Source of the DNA: Mycolicibacterium sp. CH28
Lineage (GTDB): Bacteria > Actinomycetota > Actinomycetes > Mycobacteriales > Mycobacteriaceae
Length of the DNA: 64,000 bases
Reading direction: 5' to 3'
Assembly: GCF_004745805.1 (NCBI RefSeq)
Contig: NZ_SRLQ01000004.1
Coordinates: 496,001 to 560,000, forward strand
Shown: positions 37,792-46,402 of the stretch, piece by piece
Layout: each line of letters starts with the position of its first letter
Position numbering within the stretch: the first letter of the stretch is position 1
The notes under the pieces: generated by a model
Told to the model about the DNA's origin: nothing
The model's database searches: none
What the model saw: only the letters and a program-made list of their open reading frames with translations
Made by a program: the position numbers and the translations under genes

Positions 37792-39075
37792 TCAGCTCGG
37801 CGGGGTCCAGCTGACCGGCAGCCGCTTGATGCCGTGGATGAATGCCGACAGCAGCATGGCCGGCTCCTCGGTGACCTCGATGTCGGGTATCCGCCGGCGC
37901 AGCTCCTCGAACAGCACGGCGATCTCCCGACGGGCCAGGTTGGCACCCAGACAGAAGTGCGCGCCCCCGCCGCCGAATCCGACGTGGTGATTGGGATTGC
38001 GGGTGACGTCGAACATCCACGGATTGTCGAACTTGTCCTCGTCGCGGTTGGCCGAGGTGTACCACATGGTGACCTTGTCGCCCTCGGCCAACCTGACCCC
38101 ACTCAGCTCGACCGCACGGGTCACGGTGCGCCGCATGTAGATCACCGGTGAGGCCCATCGGACGATCTCCTCGACAGCGCTGCCGGTGGTGGCGTCGAAG
38201 TCGCTCCACCAGAGTTCGCGCTGTTCGGGGTAGCGGGTCAGTGCCAGCACCCCGTGGCTGATCGCATTGCGCGTTGTCTCGTTGCCGGCGACGGCCAGCA
38301 GGATGAAGAACGAGGCGATCTCGGCGGAGCTGAGCCGCTCGCCGTCGACCTCGGCGGCCACCAGCGCGGTGGTCAGGTCGTCACGGGGGTTCGTGCGCCG
38401 GTCTTCAGCCAGCGCGGTGGCGTAGGCGCCGATGTCCATTGCCACGCGGAGGAACTCGTCGAAGTCGGTGGTCAGATCGGGGTCGCCGAAACCCAGGATG
38501 ATGTTGGTCCAGTGAAAGATCTGGTCGTGGTCGTCTTCGGGGATGCCCATCATGTCGCAGATCACCTGCAGCGGCAGCGGACCGGACAGCTCGGTGACCA
38601 GTTCTCCGTGGCCGTCCGGGTGCTTTTCGATCAGCGCCGTGACGAGCCGATGCGCCCGATCGCGCACGGACGCCTCGGTGCGGGCCACCACCTTGGGGGT
38701 GAAGGCGCTGCGCACGATGTTGCGCAGCCGGGAGTGCCGCGGATCGTCGAGGGCGATCATCGAGCCGAAGTATTCGGCGACTTCGGGGATCTGGTCCGCG
38801 ATCGTGATGTTGGGGTAGGAGCTGAAGATATCGGGATGGCGGCTGGCGAAGAAGACGTCGTCGAGTTTGGTCAGCGCCCAGTGGCCCGCCCCCCGCGGCA
38901 CACCCTCCATCTCGACTTCATGGAAGAACGTGATCGGAGCTTCACGACGCAGGGTGGCGAACGCGCCGTCGCGCACGACGTCGTCGAGCCCCCAGAACTC
39001 GAAGGTGCCCAGGTTGACGTCACCCAGGGCGACCTCGGGTGGCGGCTGACCGTTGACTCTAGCGGCGATGCCCAT
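37792..39075 (-). CDS. cyp124: Cytochrome P450, CYP124-like
   Basis: A 427-residue P450 very similar to CYP124 of M. tuberculosis, which hydroxylates the terminal carbon of methyl-branched lipids and sterol side chains. Shared stretches include VNGQPPPEV, the DVRDGAF-type segment, SSYPNITIADQ and GGGGAHFCLGANLARREI. Haem ligand Cys375; I-helix AGNETTRN; EEIVRW is the ExxR motif. Located 64 bp upstream of the CYP140 gene on the same strand and probably co-transcribed. The ortholog-versus-paralog question needs a tree. Confidence 0.9.
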   Translation of the reverse strand: MGIAARVNGQPPPEVALGDVNLGTFEFWGLDDVVRDGAFATLRREAPITFFHEVEMEGVPRGAGHWALTKLDDVFFASRHPDIFSSYPNITIADQIPEVAEYFGSMIALDDPRHSRLRNIVRSAFTPKVVARTEASVRDRAHRLVTALIEKHPDGHGELVTELSGPLPLQVICDMMGIPEDDHDQIFHWTNIILGFGDPDLTTDFDEFLRVAMDIGAYATALAEDRRTNPRDDLTTALVAAEVDGERLSSAEIASFFILLAVAGNETTRNAISHGVLALTRYPEQRELWWSDFDATTGSAVEEIVRWASPVIYMRRTVTRAVELSGVRLAEGDKVTMWYTSANRDEDKFDNPWMFDVTRNPNHHVGFGGGGAHFCLGANLARREIAVLFEELRRRIPDIEVTEEPAMLLSAFIHGIKRLPVSWTPPS

Positions 39076-39285
39076 GCCGATGACAGTAGAGTCCGCCGAC
39101 CGGGGTCGTGATCGTTTCCGCATTCGGGCAAGCTTGCTCCTACGATGACTTCCGCTCGCACCTCAACGACATTGCGGTTCACCTTGTTGCTCACGATGGC
39201 AAACTCACCAGCACCGGCTACCGGCGGGCTTCTTGTTCATGACACTGATCTTCTTCGTGGTCGACTAGGGTAAGGGGATCGAGCC

Positions 39286-40380
39286 ATGAGCCTCCCGACA
39301 CTGGTATGCGGCTGGTGCCGGCGGGAATTCGACGTCGCGGATCTGGTGTGGCGCTGCACCTGTGGTGGATTGCTCGACGTCAGCGGGCAGTGGCGCCCGA
39401 CACCGGATGCGCTACTGCCGGTGCCGATCGACCAATCGGTCACCCTGGGGGAGGGCAACACCCCGATGGTGCCGTCGAAGGCTGTACCCGCAGCGTGGCT
39501 GAAGCTCGAATTCCTCAGTCCGACACTATCTTTCAAGGACCGAGGTGCGGTTGTGCTGGCTTCCCTGGCCGCCCGCCTTGGGGTCGGGAAGGCGGTGGTC
39601 GACAGCAGCGGCAACGCCGGGACGGCGGTAGCCGCCTACTTCGCCAGGGCCGGCATCGACTGCCAGGTGCTGGTTCCCGCGTCGACCTCAGCGGAGAAAC
39701 TCGCCCAGATCCGGGCGCACGGTGCCGCATTGACCCTGGTGCCCGGCACTCGCGCCGACACCGCTTCGGCTGCCGCGCGAATCGCCGAGCGCCCTGGTGT
39801 GTTCTACGCCAGTCACGTCTACCACCCGTATTTCATGCACGGCGTGAAGATCTACGGCTACGAGATCTTCCACCAGAGTGGGGGTCGCCTGCCGTCGGCG
39901 GTCTTGGTCCCGGTGGGCAATGGGACTCTGCTGCTGGGCTGCTATCTGGCCTTCAGCGAGCTGGTCGCTGCCGGACTCGCCGACCGGATGCCCGCATTGC
40001 TGGCCGTGCAGGCGGCCGGCTGCGCACCGCTGGCGGCGGCGTGGCAAGGCCTTGACGCTGCCGTCTGCACTGCCGGACCCTCGGTGGCCGAGGGCATCGC
40101 GATCACCGAACCGCCACGGGCCGAGCAGATCCTGGCGGCCGTGCGGATGTCCGGCGGCACGATCGTCGCCGTCGACGACGACGCGATCCTTGCCGGGCGC
40201 CACGTGCTAGCAGAACAGGAGGGTCTGTTCGTGGAGCCCACCGCGGCGGCCTGTTATGCCGCGGCTGCCGGCGCTGCAGACCGGCCGGGGCAGGGCTGGC
40301 AGCTCGTTCGTGACTGTCTGGCCAACGGCGACGTGGTGATCCCGCTGTGCGGTGCGGGGCTCAAACATCCCGGTGAGTGA
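39286..40380 (+). CDS. Threonine-synthase-like PLP enzyme with N-terminal zinc ribbon
   Basis: A 364-residue fold-type II PLP enzyme. A zinc ribbon (Cys8, Cys11, Cys24, Cys26) precedes the catalytic core; PLP Lys84 is in LSFKDRG, the substrate loop is DSSGNAGTAVAAY, and the phosphate-binding turn is PVGNGTLLLG. The late FVEPTAAACYA is typical of threonine-synthase and cysteate-synthase types. It is not the housekeeping thrC by length and context. The reaction is probably beta- or gamma-replacement/elimination on an O-phospho amino acid. GGGGAT precedes the ATG. Confidence 0.82.
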   Translation: MSLPTLVCGWCRREFDVADLVWRCTCGGLLDVSGQWRPTPDALLPVPIDQSVTLGEGNTPMVPSKAVPAAWLKLEFLSPTLSFKDRGAVVLASLAARLGVGKAVVDSSGNAGTAVAAYFARAGIDCQVLVPASTSAEKLAQIRAHGAALTLVPGTRADTASAAARIAERPGVFYASHVYHPYFMHGVKIYGYEIFHQSGGRLPSAVLVPVGNGTLLLGCYLAFSELVAAGLADRMPALLAVQAAGCAPLAAAWQGLDAAVCTAGPSVAEGIAITEPPRAEQILAAVRMSGGTIVAVDDDAILAGRHVLAEQEGLFVEPTAAACYAAAAGAADRPGQGWQLVRDCLANGDVVIPLCGAGLKHPGE

Positions 40381-40391
40381 GACCTGTTGCG

Positions 40392-40895
40392 TCAGGCCAG
40401 ATCCCAGCCCATCTGGCGGGCAAACTTCACCCCGTCATCGGAAATGGTCCCCAGCCTTTTCGACGTCTCGATGTAGCCGCGCACCATCGGCATGAAGTTC
40501 ATCGGGTTGTAGGCGTCTTCCTCGTAGCTCCACAGCCCGTCGCCGGCGTACTTGAGCACCGAGAGGTTCGGCTCCTCGTGGATGCTGCCGTCGCCAGGAT
40601 CGCGCATGCGGTTCTGGAACTCGCAGATGACCCAGCCTTTGTCCACGTCGACGGAGTGCCACGTCGACGGGAACAGCGGCATCTCAGTGCCCGGAAAGGT
40701 GTTCATGGTCTTGACGATCCAGGTGCGGATCGCCTCACGACCCCGAAACCTCCCGTAGGAGTGCTCGACGTAGACGGCATCCTCGGTGAACTGATCGGCG
40801 AACCGTGACCAGTCCCAGCTCTCGCCGATGCCGACGACCACCTGTTTATGTTCCTCGAATGCCGACTCGAGTTCCTCGCGTGCCCATCGACCCAT
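40392..40895 (-). CDS. NTF2/SnoaL-like protein
   Basis: A 167-residue alpha+beta-barrel protein. The N-terminal helices (LESAFEEHKQVVVGIGESWDWSRFADQFTEDAVYVEHSYGRFRGREAIRTWI) followed by strands (HSVDVDKGWVICEFQNRM) are diagnostic for the fold. Catalytic residues cannot be assigned; relatives act as cyclases, isomerases or small-molecule binders. Convergent with the threonine-synthase-like gene with 11 bp between them. Confidence 0.72.
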   Translation of the reverse strand: MGRWAREELESAFEEHKQVVVGIGESWDWSRFADQFTEDAVYVEHSYGRFRGREAIRTWIVKTMNTFPGTEMPLFPSTWHSVDVDKGWVICEFQNRMRDPGDGSIHEEPNLSVLKYAGDGLWSYEEDAYNPMNFMPMVRGYIETSKRLGTISDDGVKFARQMGWDLA

Positions 40896-40936
40896 AAACC
40901 GGTTCTACCAAACCCGGACGGTGCCGCGGCCGGTAT

Positions 40937-41158
40937 TCAGCCGTTCTCGGCGACCTTCTTGATCCGCTCGAGTGTGGTGCGCATGTCCCGCTCGTTGCGC
41001 CGGCCCGCGCAGGAAGCCCGCGAACAACCAGAACACCCGCGTTGGCGGAGACTGGTTGAGCCGGAACGATTCCGTGACGTCGGTGCCGTCGCCCCTGGGT
41101 TCGAGCCGGTAGTGCCAGTTGTTCAGTGCGCGGTCACGGAGCCTTCCACGACCGCGAT
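40937..41158 (-). pseudogene. SRPBCC (polyketide-cyclase-like) gene remnant
   Basis: Reading leftwards, one frame gives a recognisable SRPBCC C-terminal half (NNWHYRLEPRGDGTDVTESF, then FWLFAGFLR); the ending GRRNERDMRTTLERIKKVAE continues only after a shift, explained by one extra G in the GGG around 41003-41006. There is no start codon or N-terminal half: the homology stops at the 37-bp tandem repeats. Hence a truncated, frameshifted pseudogene. Lipid- or aromatic-binding function would have been expected for the intact protein. Confidence 0.72.
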
Positions 41159-41162
41159 CCTA

Positions 41163-41269
41163 GACCCGGCGGGCAGGAGCGAAGCGACCCGGGAAATTGG
41201 ACCCGGCGGGCAGGAGCGAAGCGACCCGGGAAATTGGACCCGGCGGGCAGGAGCGAAGCGACCCGGGAA
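41163..41269. repeat. 37-bp tandem repeat, 2.9 copies
   Basis: Two identical 37-bp units (41163-41199, 41200-41236) and a third that matches over 33 bp (41237-41269). Each unit opens with GACCCGGCGGGCAGGAG and continues GCGAAGCGACCCGGGAAATTG; CCCGG and CCGGG ends allow a hairpin. It lies directly after the deacetylase stop and abuts the SRPBCC remnant. Probably a mycobacterial intergenic repeat that expanded, or a rearrangement scar. Confidence 0.9.
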
Positions 41270-41271
41270 TT

Positions 41272-42099
41272 TTATGCCGACGTGACGTGCGGGATCTCCG
41301 GCTGTAGGAATACGTCGTTCAGGGTGACGGTGCGCAGGTTGCGCGACCGGATGATGTCCACCAGAGCGGGATAGACGTGGGTGACCGGTAGGTGGTTGAG
41401 GTGGCCGATGACGATGTTCTGCTGGATGAAGTACTGGTCGGCCATTTTCACGATGTAGTCCTCGGCGATCAGCGTCGAGTCGGCCAGCGAGCCCGACCAC
41501 AGGGTGGGGACCCGGTAGCCGAGGTCGGCTGCGATGCTGTCGACATCGTCGTTGTGGCTGCCGTACGGGGGCCGGAAGTACGGCGTGGCGTCGGCACCGA
41601 ACGTGGTACGCAGGAACTGGTCGTTACGCCGTAACTGGTCGGCGACCTGATCCTTGGGCAGCGTGGTCAGGTCTGGATGCGACCAGGTGTGGTTACCGAG
41701 TTGGATCTGGCCGGAGTCCACCAGCGGTCGCAGCAGTGCGGCGTTATCACGCCACGAGTCGTAGACGCCGTTGACGAAGAAGGTGAGCCGGATCCCGGTG
41801 TCCTTGGCCAGCTGGGTGTAGAGCCGGACGACCTCCGAATTCACGCCGTCGTCGACGGTGAGTGCCAGCAGATCACCGTTGCCGGGGAGCTTGGTCAGCT
41901 CACCGCCGCCGGGTAGTGCCATGCGGGCAGCCGGTGGCGGCGGGGGGAGCAATGGTGCCGCATTGACCGGTGGCGGGGGAGCCTTGGTGGTCGCCAGCGG
42001 GGGATTGGTCTGTGACATCGCGATCGCGCTGGACGTCCCGACAAGGCTGGCCGAAGCAAGCAGCCCGATGACGAACTGGCGCCGGGTTACCTCGGGCAC
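41272..42099 (-). CDS. Exported polysaccharide deacetylase (NodB domain, CE4)
   Basis: A 275-residue exported enzyme removing acetyl groups from a cell-envelope glycan. A twin-arginine signal (TRRQFVIGLLASASLV) is followed by a Pro-rich linker (about residues 35-60) and the NodB domain: catalytic base region LTVDDG (Asp-Asp), metal ligands in GNHTWSHPDL (HxxxH), FRPPYGSHND, and a late IVIGHLNH His. The GTG start is preceded by AAGGGA. Its TAA stop touches the tandem repeat, so the 3' flank has been altered but the reading frame appears complete. Confidence 0.88.
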   Translation of the reverse strand: MPEVTRRQFVIGLLASASLVGTSSAIAMSQTNPPLATTKAPPPPVNAAPLLPPPPPAARMALPGGGELTKLPGNGDLLALTVDDGVNSEVVRLYTQLAKDTGIRLTFFVNGVYDSWRDNAALLRPLVDSGQIQLGNHTWSHPDLTTLPKDQVADQLRRNDQFLRTTFGADATPYFRPPYGSHNDDVDSIAADLGYRVPTLWSGSLADSTLIAEDYIVKMADQYFIQQNIVIGHLNHLPVTHVYPALVDIIRSRNLRTVTLNDVFLQPEIPHVTSA

Positions 42100-42225
42100 T
42101 TGCCGGTCCCTTGCTCAGAAGTCACATCTGCAACACCAGTCACACACTCAGGCTAAGGTCCAGCGCCCCGGAATCCGGGCACATCCGCGACTGTGTCGCC
42201 GCCGGAACCGGGTTACCGTGGCGGA

Positions 42226-43116
42226 ATGGGCGCTGTGAAGATTCGGTTCGGGGTGAGCCTGGGGACCGGTACCGCGGTGACGGAGCTGCCCCGCATCATC
42301 GACCGGCTCGAGTCCGCCGGCGTCGACTCGCTGTGGTTCTCCGAGTTGGTCTACACCCCGGCAGTGGACCCGTTCGCCGGCATGGCCTACACGCTGGGCC
42401 GAGCCAGGCGGCTCAAGGTCGGCACCTCGGTAGCGGTACTGCCCGGCCGCAACCCCGTCCTGGTCGCCAAGCAACTGGTGTCGCTGGCGGCGCTGGGTCC
42501 CAAACGGGTGCTGCCGGCATTCGGGCTGCGCCCGGCGTCAGCGGCCGAGCGGGACCTGTTCCCGGTGCCCGACGGGCAGCGCGCCGCGGTGTTCGACGAA
42601 GCGCTTGAGGTCCTACGGGCCTTGCTCACCGGCGACGAGGTCACCTTCGCGGGCAGGTTCTTCCAACTCAGCGGCGCCTCGGTGGAGATCCGCCCACCCG
42701 TGCCGGTGGATATCTGGCTCGGCGGGTCGGCGCCGGCCGCATTCCGGCGGATCGGCCGGCTCGCCGACGGCTGGTTGGGCAGCTTCCTCACCGCCGCAGA
42801 GGCCCGCGCCGCTCGGCAGAGCATCGAGCAGGCCGCCGCCGCTGCCGGCCGGGCGATCGAGCCCGACCACTACGGGCTGAGCCTCGCTGTCGCCGACGGC
42901 CTGATGCCCGCGGAGGTCGCTGCCGCCGTCCGCTCCCGCCGGCCCGATGCCGATCCAGCCGACCTCGTGGCCGCCGACTGGACCCAGCTGCACCGCCAGA
43001 TCGACGGGCTCATCGATGCGGGCCTGAGCAAGTTCGTCATCCGGCCCGTGGGCCCGGCGCCGGCCGAGGAGTTCATCGACCGTTTCATCGATGAACTCCT
43101 ACCCCGACAGAATTGA
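42226..43116 (+). CDS. LLM-class F420-dependent oxidoreductase
   Basis: A 296-residue luciferase-like TIM-barrel flavin/F420 enzyme. Features: RFGVSLGTGTAVTELPRIIDRLESAGVDSLWFSEL at the start, the VAVLPGRNPVLVAKQLVSLAALGPKR strand-helix, and DIWLGGSAPAAFRRIGRLADGWL near 165-190, the phosphate-binding part. Mycobacterial members mostly use F420 to transfer hydride to varied carbonyls or alcohols. ATG is used; GTG three codons later also fits. Substrate unknown. Confidence 0.84.
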   Translation: MGAVKIRFGVSLGTGTAVTELPRIIDRLESAGVDSLWFSELVYTPAVDPFAGMAYTLGRARRLKVGTSVAVLPGRNPVLVAKQLVSLAALGPKRVLPAFGLRPASAAERDLFPVPDGQRAAVFDEALEVLRALLTGDEVTFAGRFFQLSGASVEIRPPVPVDIWLGGSAPAAFRRIGRLADGWLGSFLTAAEARAARQSIEQAAAAAGRAIEPDHYGLSLAVADGLMPAEVAAAVRSRRPDADPADLVAADWTQLHRQIDGLIDAGLSKFVIRPVGPAPAEEFIDRFIDELLPRQN

Positions 43117-43186
43117 TTAATGCCCGGGTCCTCGGCTCACGGTAGGTTTGTTGACGTCGAAATAACCGGTCCCGGAGGAGCCCTCA

Positions 43187-44197
43187 ATGTCCAACCATTT
43201 CACCGGTCTGAGCCTGGGTCCGCCGCTGGGCGACCAACGCCTGGACCTGTGTGACCTCTATGCGTTCACCTCCCCGGCCGACCCGACCCGCACGGTCCTC
43301 ATCCTCAACGCCAACCCGAATGCCGACGCCCTGCACCCCGAGGCGATCTACCGGCTGGCGATCGACAATGACGGCGACCTGCGCAACAACATCGCCTTCA
43401 GCTTCGTCTTCTCGGCACCCGAGGACGGCCGCCAGACCGCCGATGTTTACCTGGCCGTCGACGACGACGCCGAGTCGCCACTTGCCCTGGGCGAGAAGAT
43501 CTTCGAGGCGGTTGAGGTGTCATTCGGACCGGAACCCAACATCGCCCACGCGGACAGCATCACGTTCGCCGCCGGAGCCCGCAGTGACGCGTTCTTCTTC
43601 GATTTCGACGGCATCAAGAATCTGTTCGACATCACCGGCGGGCGCAACTTCACCGCGCCGCACCTCGGCGGCACGTCACCGTGGACCGGGGTCGACTCCA
43701 ACACCGAGGCCAACGTGTTCTCGATCGCCATCGAGTTACCGACAGCAGAACTTGGTGCCGATCCCGACATCCGCATCTGGGGACGGTGCAGCCTGTGGCG
43801 CGACGGCGAGTTGATACACGTCGACCGCGCCGGCCATCCGTCGGTGAGCAGTTTCTTCAACACCGACGACACCAAAGAGGAGTACAACGCCAGCGAGCCG
43901 GTTCACGATCGGGCCCGCTGGATCGAGCAGTTCATTCACCTGATGGGCCATACCGGCGACTACAGCCGCGACGAGGCGATCGAGGCGATCGACACCGAGG
44001 GCACCCTGCCCGACATGCTGACCTATGACCCGGCCAAGCCCGCGAAGTACCCGAACGGCCGGGTGTTCACCGACGATGTCATCGACTATCGGCTCGCGTT
44101 CCTGACCAAGGGCGACTGCCCGCCGACCGGACTGTCACCGCACACCGACACCCTCGACGTCTTCCCGTACCTGGGTCCGCCGCACCCGGCCGGCTAG
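43187..44197 (+). CDS. DUF4331 family protein
   Basis: A 336-residue protein of the DUF4331 family. The start LDLCDLYAFTSPADPTRTVLILNANPN and the later ADVYLAVDDDAESPLALGEKIFEAV and FDFDGIKNLFD segments are characteristic. No signal peptide is visible, in contrast to many exported members. GGAGGAG precedes the ATG. Acidic throughout; function of the family is not established. The gene ends 17 bp before the converging chorismate mutase gene. Confidence 0.82.
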   Translation: MSNHFTGLSLGPPLGDQRLDLCDLYAFTSPADPTRTVLILNANPNADALHPEAIYRLAIDNDGDLRNNIAFSFVFSAPEDGRQTADVYLAVDDDAESPLALGEKIFEAVEVSFGPEPNIAHADSITFAAGARSDAFFFDFDGIKNLFDITGGRNFTAPHLGGTSPWTGVDSNTEANVFSIAIELPTAELGADPDIRIWGRCSLWRDGELIHVDRAGHPSVSSFFNTDDTKEEYNASEPVHDRARWIEQFIHLMGHTGDYSRDEAIEAIDTEGTLPDMLTYDPAKPAKYPNGRVFTDDVIDYRLAFLTKGDCPPTGLSPHTDTLDVFPYLGPPHPAG

Positions 44198-44214
44198 GGA
44201 GTGACCGGCGCGGT

Positions 44215-44784
44215 CTATCGATCCGCGCAGTACGACCGGGTGGCGACATCGAGCGCCTCGCGGTACAAGTCGTCGAATTGCCGTTCCCCGGCCACCGATG
44301 TCCTCGCCGCAGCGAGGGCGTCGGGGCAGCCTGGCGACCGCAACACCGGCCACTGCAGTGCGATCTGGCTGACCATCTGGTGGTTGAGCCCGTCGATGAT
44401 CGACCTCGAATCGGCCAAGTTCGGTGCCGTGGTCGGTGCCGTCGACGGGTTGAACTTCCAGCCGGCGAAGCGGCTGTACTCAATGCCCTCGGTGGCATTG
44501 ATCTGATTGGTGAATACGTCGGTGACGTAGTCGGTTGCCACACCCTTGGATTCGGCATCAGTCGACACCGCCGCCAGCACCTGCTTCACCCGGGCGGGGT
44601 CGGTGATCGGGCCACCGGTCAGCCACTTGTTGGCGGCCACCGGGTCCGCGGTCTGCAAGCGCTGGGCCGCAGCGTCGACGAGGTCGTGCAGCGGCTCGCC
44701 GGACTCGGCTCGGACCGGTCCGGCCGTCATGACTGCCAGCACTGTCATCACCGTCGCGGCGCCACGCGCCAGGGGAGTAGCCAT
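44215..44784 (-). CDS. Secreted chorismate mutase (AroQ-gamma, Rv1885c-like)
   Basis: A 189-residue exported all-helical enzyme converting chorismate to prephenate outside the cytoplasm. Signal peptide (ARGAATVMTVLAVMTAGPVRA) cleaves after residue ~25. Active-site residues occur as in the M. tuberculosis protein: DLVDAAAQRLQTADPVAANKW (Arg, Lys), then the DYVTDVFTNQINATEGIEYSRFAGWKF helix, plus two Cys near the C-terminus (SPGC, RSYC) for the disulfide. Why mycobacteria secrete it is unsettled. Co-directional with the PepA-like protease upstream. Confidence 0.93.
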   Translation of the reverse strand: MATPLARGAATVMTVLAVMTAGPVRAESGEPLHDLVDAAAQRLQTADPVAANKWLTGGPITDPARVKQVLAAVSTDAESKGVATDYVTDVFTNQINATEGIEYSRFAGWKFNPSTAPTTAPNLADSRSIIDGLNHQMVSQIALQWPVLRSPGCPDALAAARTSVAGERQFDDLYREALDVATRSYCADR

Positions 44785-44836
44785 GGCGCCTAATCCTGCC
44801 TGGCCGAGTGTGGCGGGACCACCCCCGGCGCGGGGC

Positions 44837-45916
44837 TCAGCCGACCGGCCCGGCAGCCAACACCAGGCTGGCGGTCTGCGGGCTTCCGGCCCGGTCCAGC
44901 CAGACCAGGGTGATGGTTTCGCCGGGGCGGTGGGTGTCCATCGCGCTGGACAGATCCGAGGCCGAGTTGATCGTGACGCCGTCGACCGCGGTGATGACGT
45001 CACCACTCATGAGGCCGACGTCGCGGGCCGGAGTGTCCGGAAGTACTTGGCGTACAACGGCACCCGGGGGCCCACCGTTCACCGCATCGGCGATGCCGAC
45101 ACCGATGAAGGCGGTGTCGCCGATATGGACAGTTCCGCCACCGGCGCCGGAGCGGATCTGGCTCGCTACCCCGAGCGCTCGATCGATCGGGATGGCGAAT
45201 CCTTCGCCGCCACGCACGCCGCCCATCCGGTAGGTCAGCGTCGCCGCGACCGTCACGCCGACCACCTGACCGGAGCTGTTGACCAGCGGTCCGCCCGAGT
45301 CGCCGGGCCGAACGTCGGCGGCGACCCGGATCAGGTCGGTGAGTTCACGCGAACCACCGCCGGACTCGTCGGATGCCCGCACCGATGCACCCAGCTGGGT
45401 GATGTCGCCCGGTGAAAAGCTCGGTGCGCCTCCGGCCCCGCCGGCGTTGCCGATGGCCGCGATCGGGTCGCCCACCGCCAATGTCGAGGAGGTGCCCAGT
45501 GACGCGACGGGCAAGCCACCGGCGCCGCGCATCCGCACCAGGGCGATGTCGTTGGTCCGGTCGTAGCCGATGACGTCGACCGGGTAGGTGCGGCCGTTGG
45601 CCAGGCTCGTCGCGGTGATCTGGGTTGCCCCCTCGATCACATGGTTATTGGTAAGCACTTCGCCGTTGGGATCGAGCACGATGCCGGTGCCCGCGCCGAC
45701 GGCACCCTGATAGTTCAGGGTGGTGTTGATGTCGACCAGCCCCGGGGTGACCTGTCCCAGGACCGCGGACTGGTCGAGCGGGGCCAGCGGCGCCGGGACG
45801 AATCCGGGTGTCGGCGCGGCCTGGGCCGGCGCCGTGACCAGTGCCCCCACCAGCAAAAGGGCGACGGCAAACGGCGGCAGCCGGCGGCCGAGACGGGGTG
45901 GAAGCTGTGCGTCCAT
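44837..45916 (-). CDS. pepA: Secreted trypsin-like serine protease with PDZ domain (PepA-like)
   Basis: A 359-residue exported protease similar to M. tuberculosis PepA (Rv0125, Mtb32A). Signal peptide to about residue 33 (PAQAAPTP). Chymotrypsin-fold domain with His92 (TNNHVI), Asp123 (TNDIAL) and Ser207 (RPGDSGGPL); PDZ domain about 265-355 (IGVGIADAVN, VITAVDGVTINSASDL). It acts in the periplasm or outside the cell. The ATG has a poor ribosome site; leaderless or upstream starts are possible. Gap of 52 bp to the chorismate mutase. Confidence 0.9.
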   Translation of the reverse strand: MDAQLPPRLGRRLPPFAVALLLVGALVTAPAQAAPTPGFVPAPLAPLDQSAVLGQVTPGLVDINTTLNYQGAVGAGTGIVLDPNGEVLTNNHVIEGATQITATSLANGRTYPVDVIGYDRTNDIALVRMRGAGGLPVASLGTSSTLAVGDPIAAIGNAGGAGGAPSFSPGDITQLGASVRASDESGGGSRELTDLIRVAADVRPGDSGGPLVNSSGQVVGVTVAATLTYRMGGVRGGEGFAIPIDRALGVASQIRSGAGGGTVHIGDTAFIGVGIADAVNGGPPGAVVRQVLPDTPARDVGLMSGDVITAVDGVTINSASDLSSAMDTHRPGETITLVWLDRAGSPQTASLVLAAGPVG

Positions 45917-46101
45917 ACCCCAACTTTGCCTGAAAAGAGCCGCATATGGCATTCGGACGGCATTGAGGGGCGCGCCATGTTGCTGATCGATACGTCATTG
46001 TTGGGTCGATCACGCATCTGGGCAGTCCCTGCAGAGCACGACGTCAGAGCTGAAGCGCAGCCACCCGGAACGGCCCTCAGGGGTTCAGGAGGAATGACGT
46101 C
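45917..46101. other. Intergenic region before a small gene
   Basis: Divergent region upstream of the PepA-like gene and of the small gene at 46102. No coding frame, repeat or operator was recognised. Confidence 0.4.
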
Positions 46102-46266
46102 GTGAGCCCCCCGCAGCGCTTCGAAGGGACACCTGACCAGGTATCTCGGCATGGTGGGCAGTCCCCGAAACCCGAGCCTGGGGAGAGCGCCCGGGCCGTG
46201 GCGAACGAAATGGCCAAGGCTTATGAGGTCGCGGCAAACTTGCTGCGGACCCCGGCGGCAAGCTGA
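46102..46266 (+). CDS. Predicted 54-residue protein
   Basis: Short reading frame with a near-perfect ribosome site (AGGAGG at 46087-46092, nine bases before GTG). The product starts with a Pro/Gln-rich segment and ends in an amphipathic helix (ARAVANEMAKAYEVAANLLRT). No Cys, signal peptide or membrane segment. Not recognised. The strong Shine-Dalgarno and codon pattern rather than homology support it. Confidence 0.5.
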   Translation: MSPPQRFEGTPDQVSRHGGQSPKPEPGESARAVANEMAKAYEVAANLLRTPAAS

Positions 46267-46402
46267 GACACAGCGCCTACACAGTTTGCTCAAGTGGGGA
46301 GCTGCCGGATGGTCACGTAGGCTACCGGGGTCACGTCACCAGGGGAGTGTGAGCCGGTCTCGCGGGGGTGGGCCGGGTAGCAGACGCAAGAACAGGACCA
46401 AA

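Noticed and set aside
41091..41110. GGGTTCGAGCC resembling a tRNA T-arm
   Set aside because: Part of the SRPBCC remnant; no acceptor stem or anticodon arm nearby.
41163..41269. CRISPR-like array
   Set aside because: Units are contiguous 37-bp repeats without spacers and with no cas genes.
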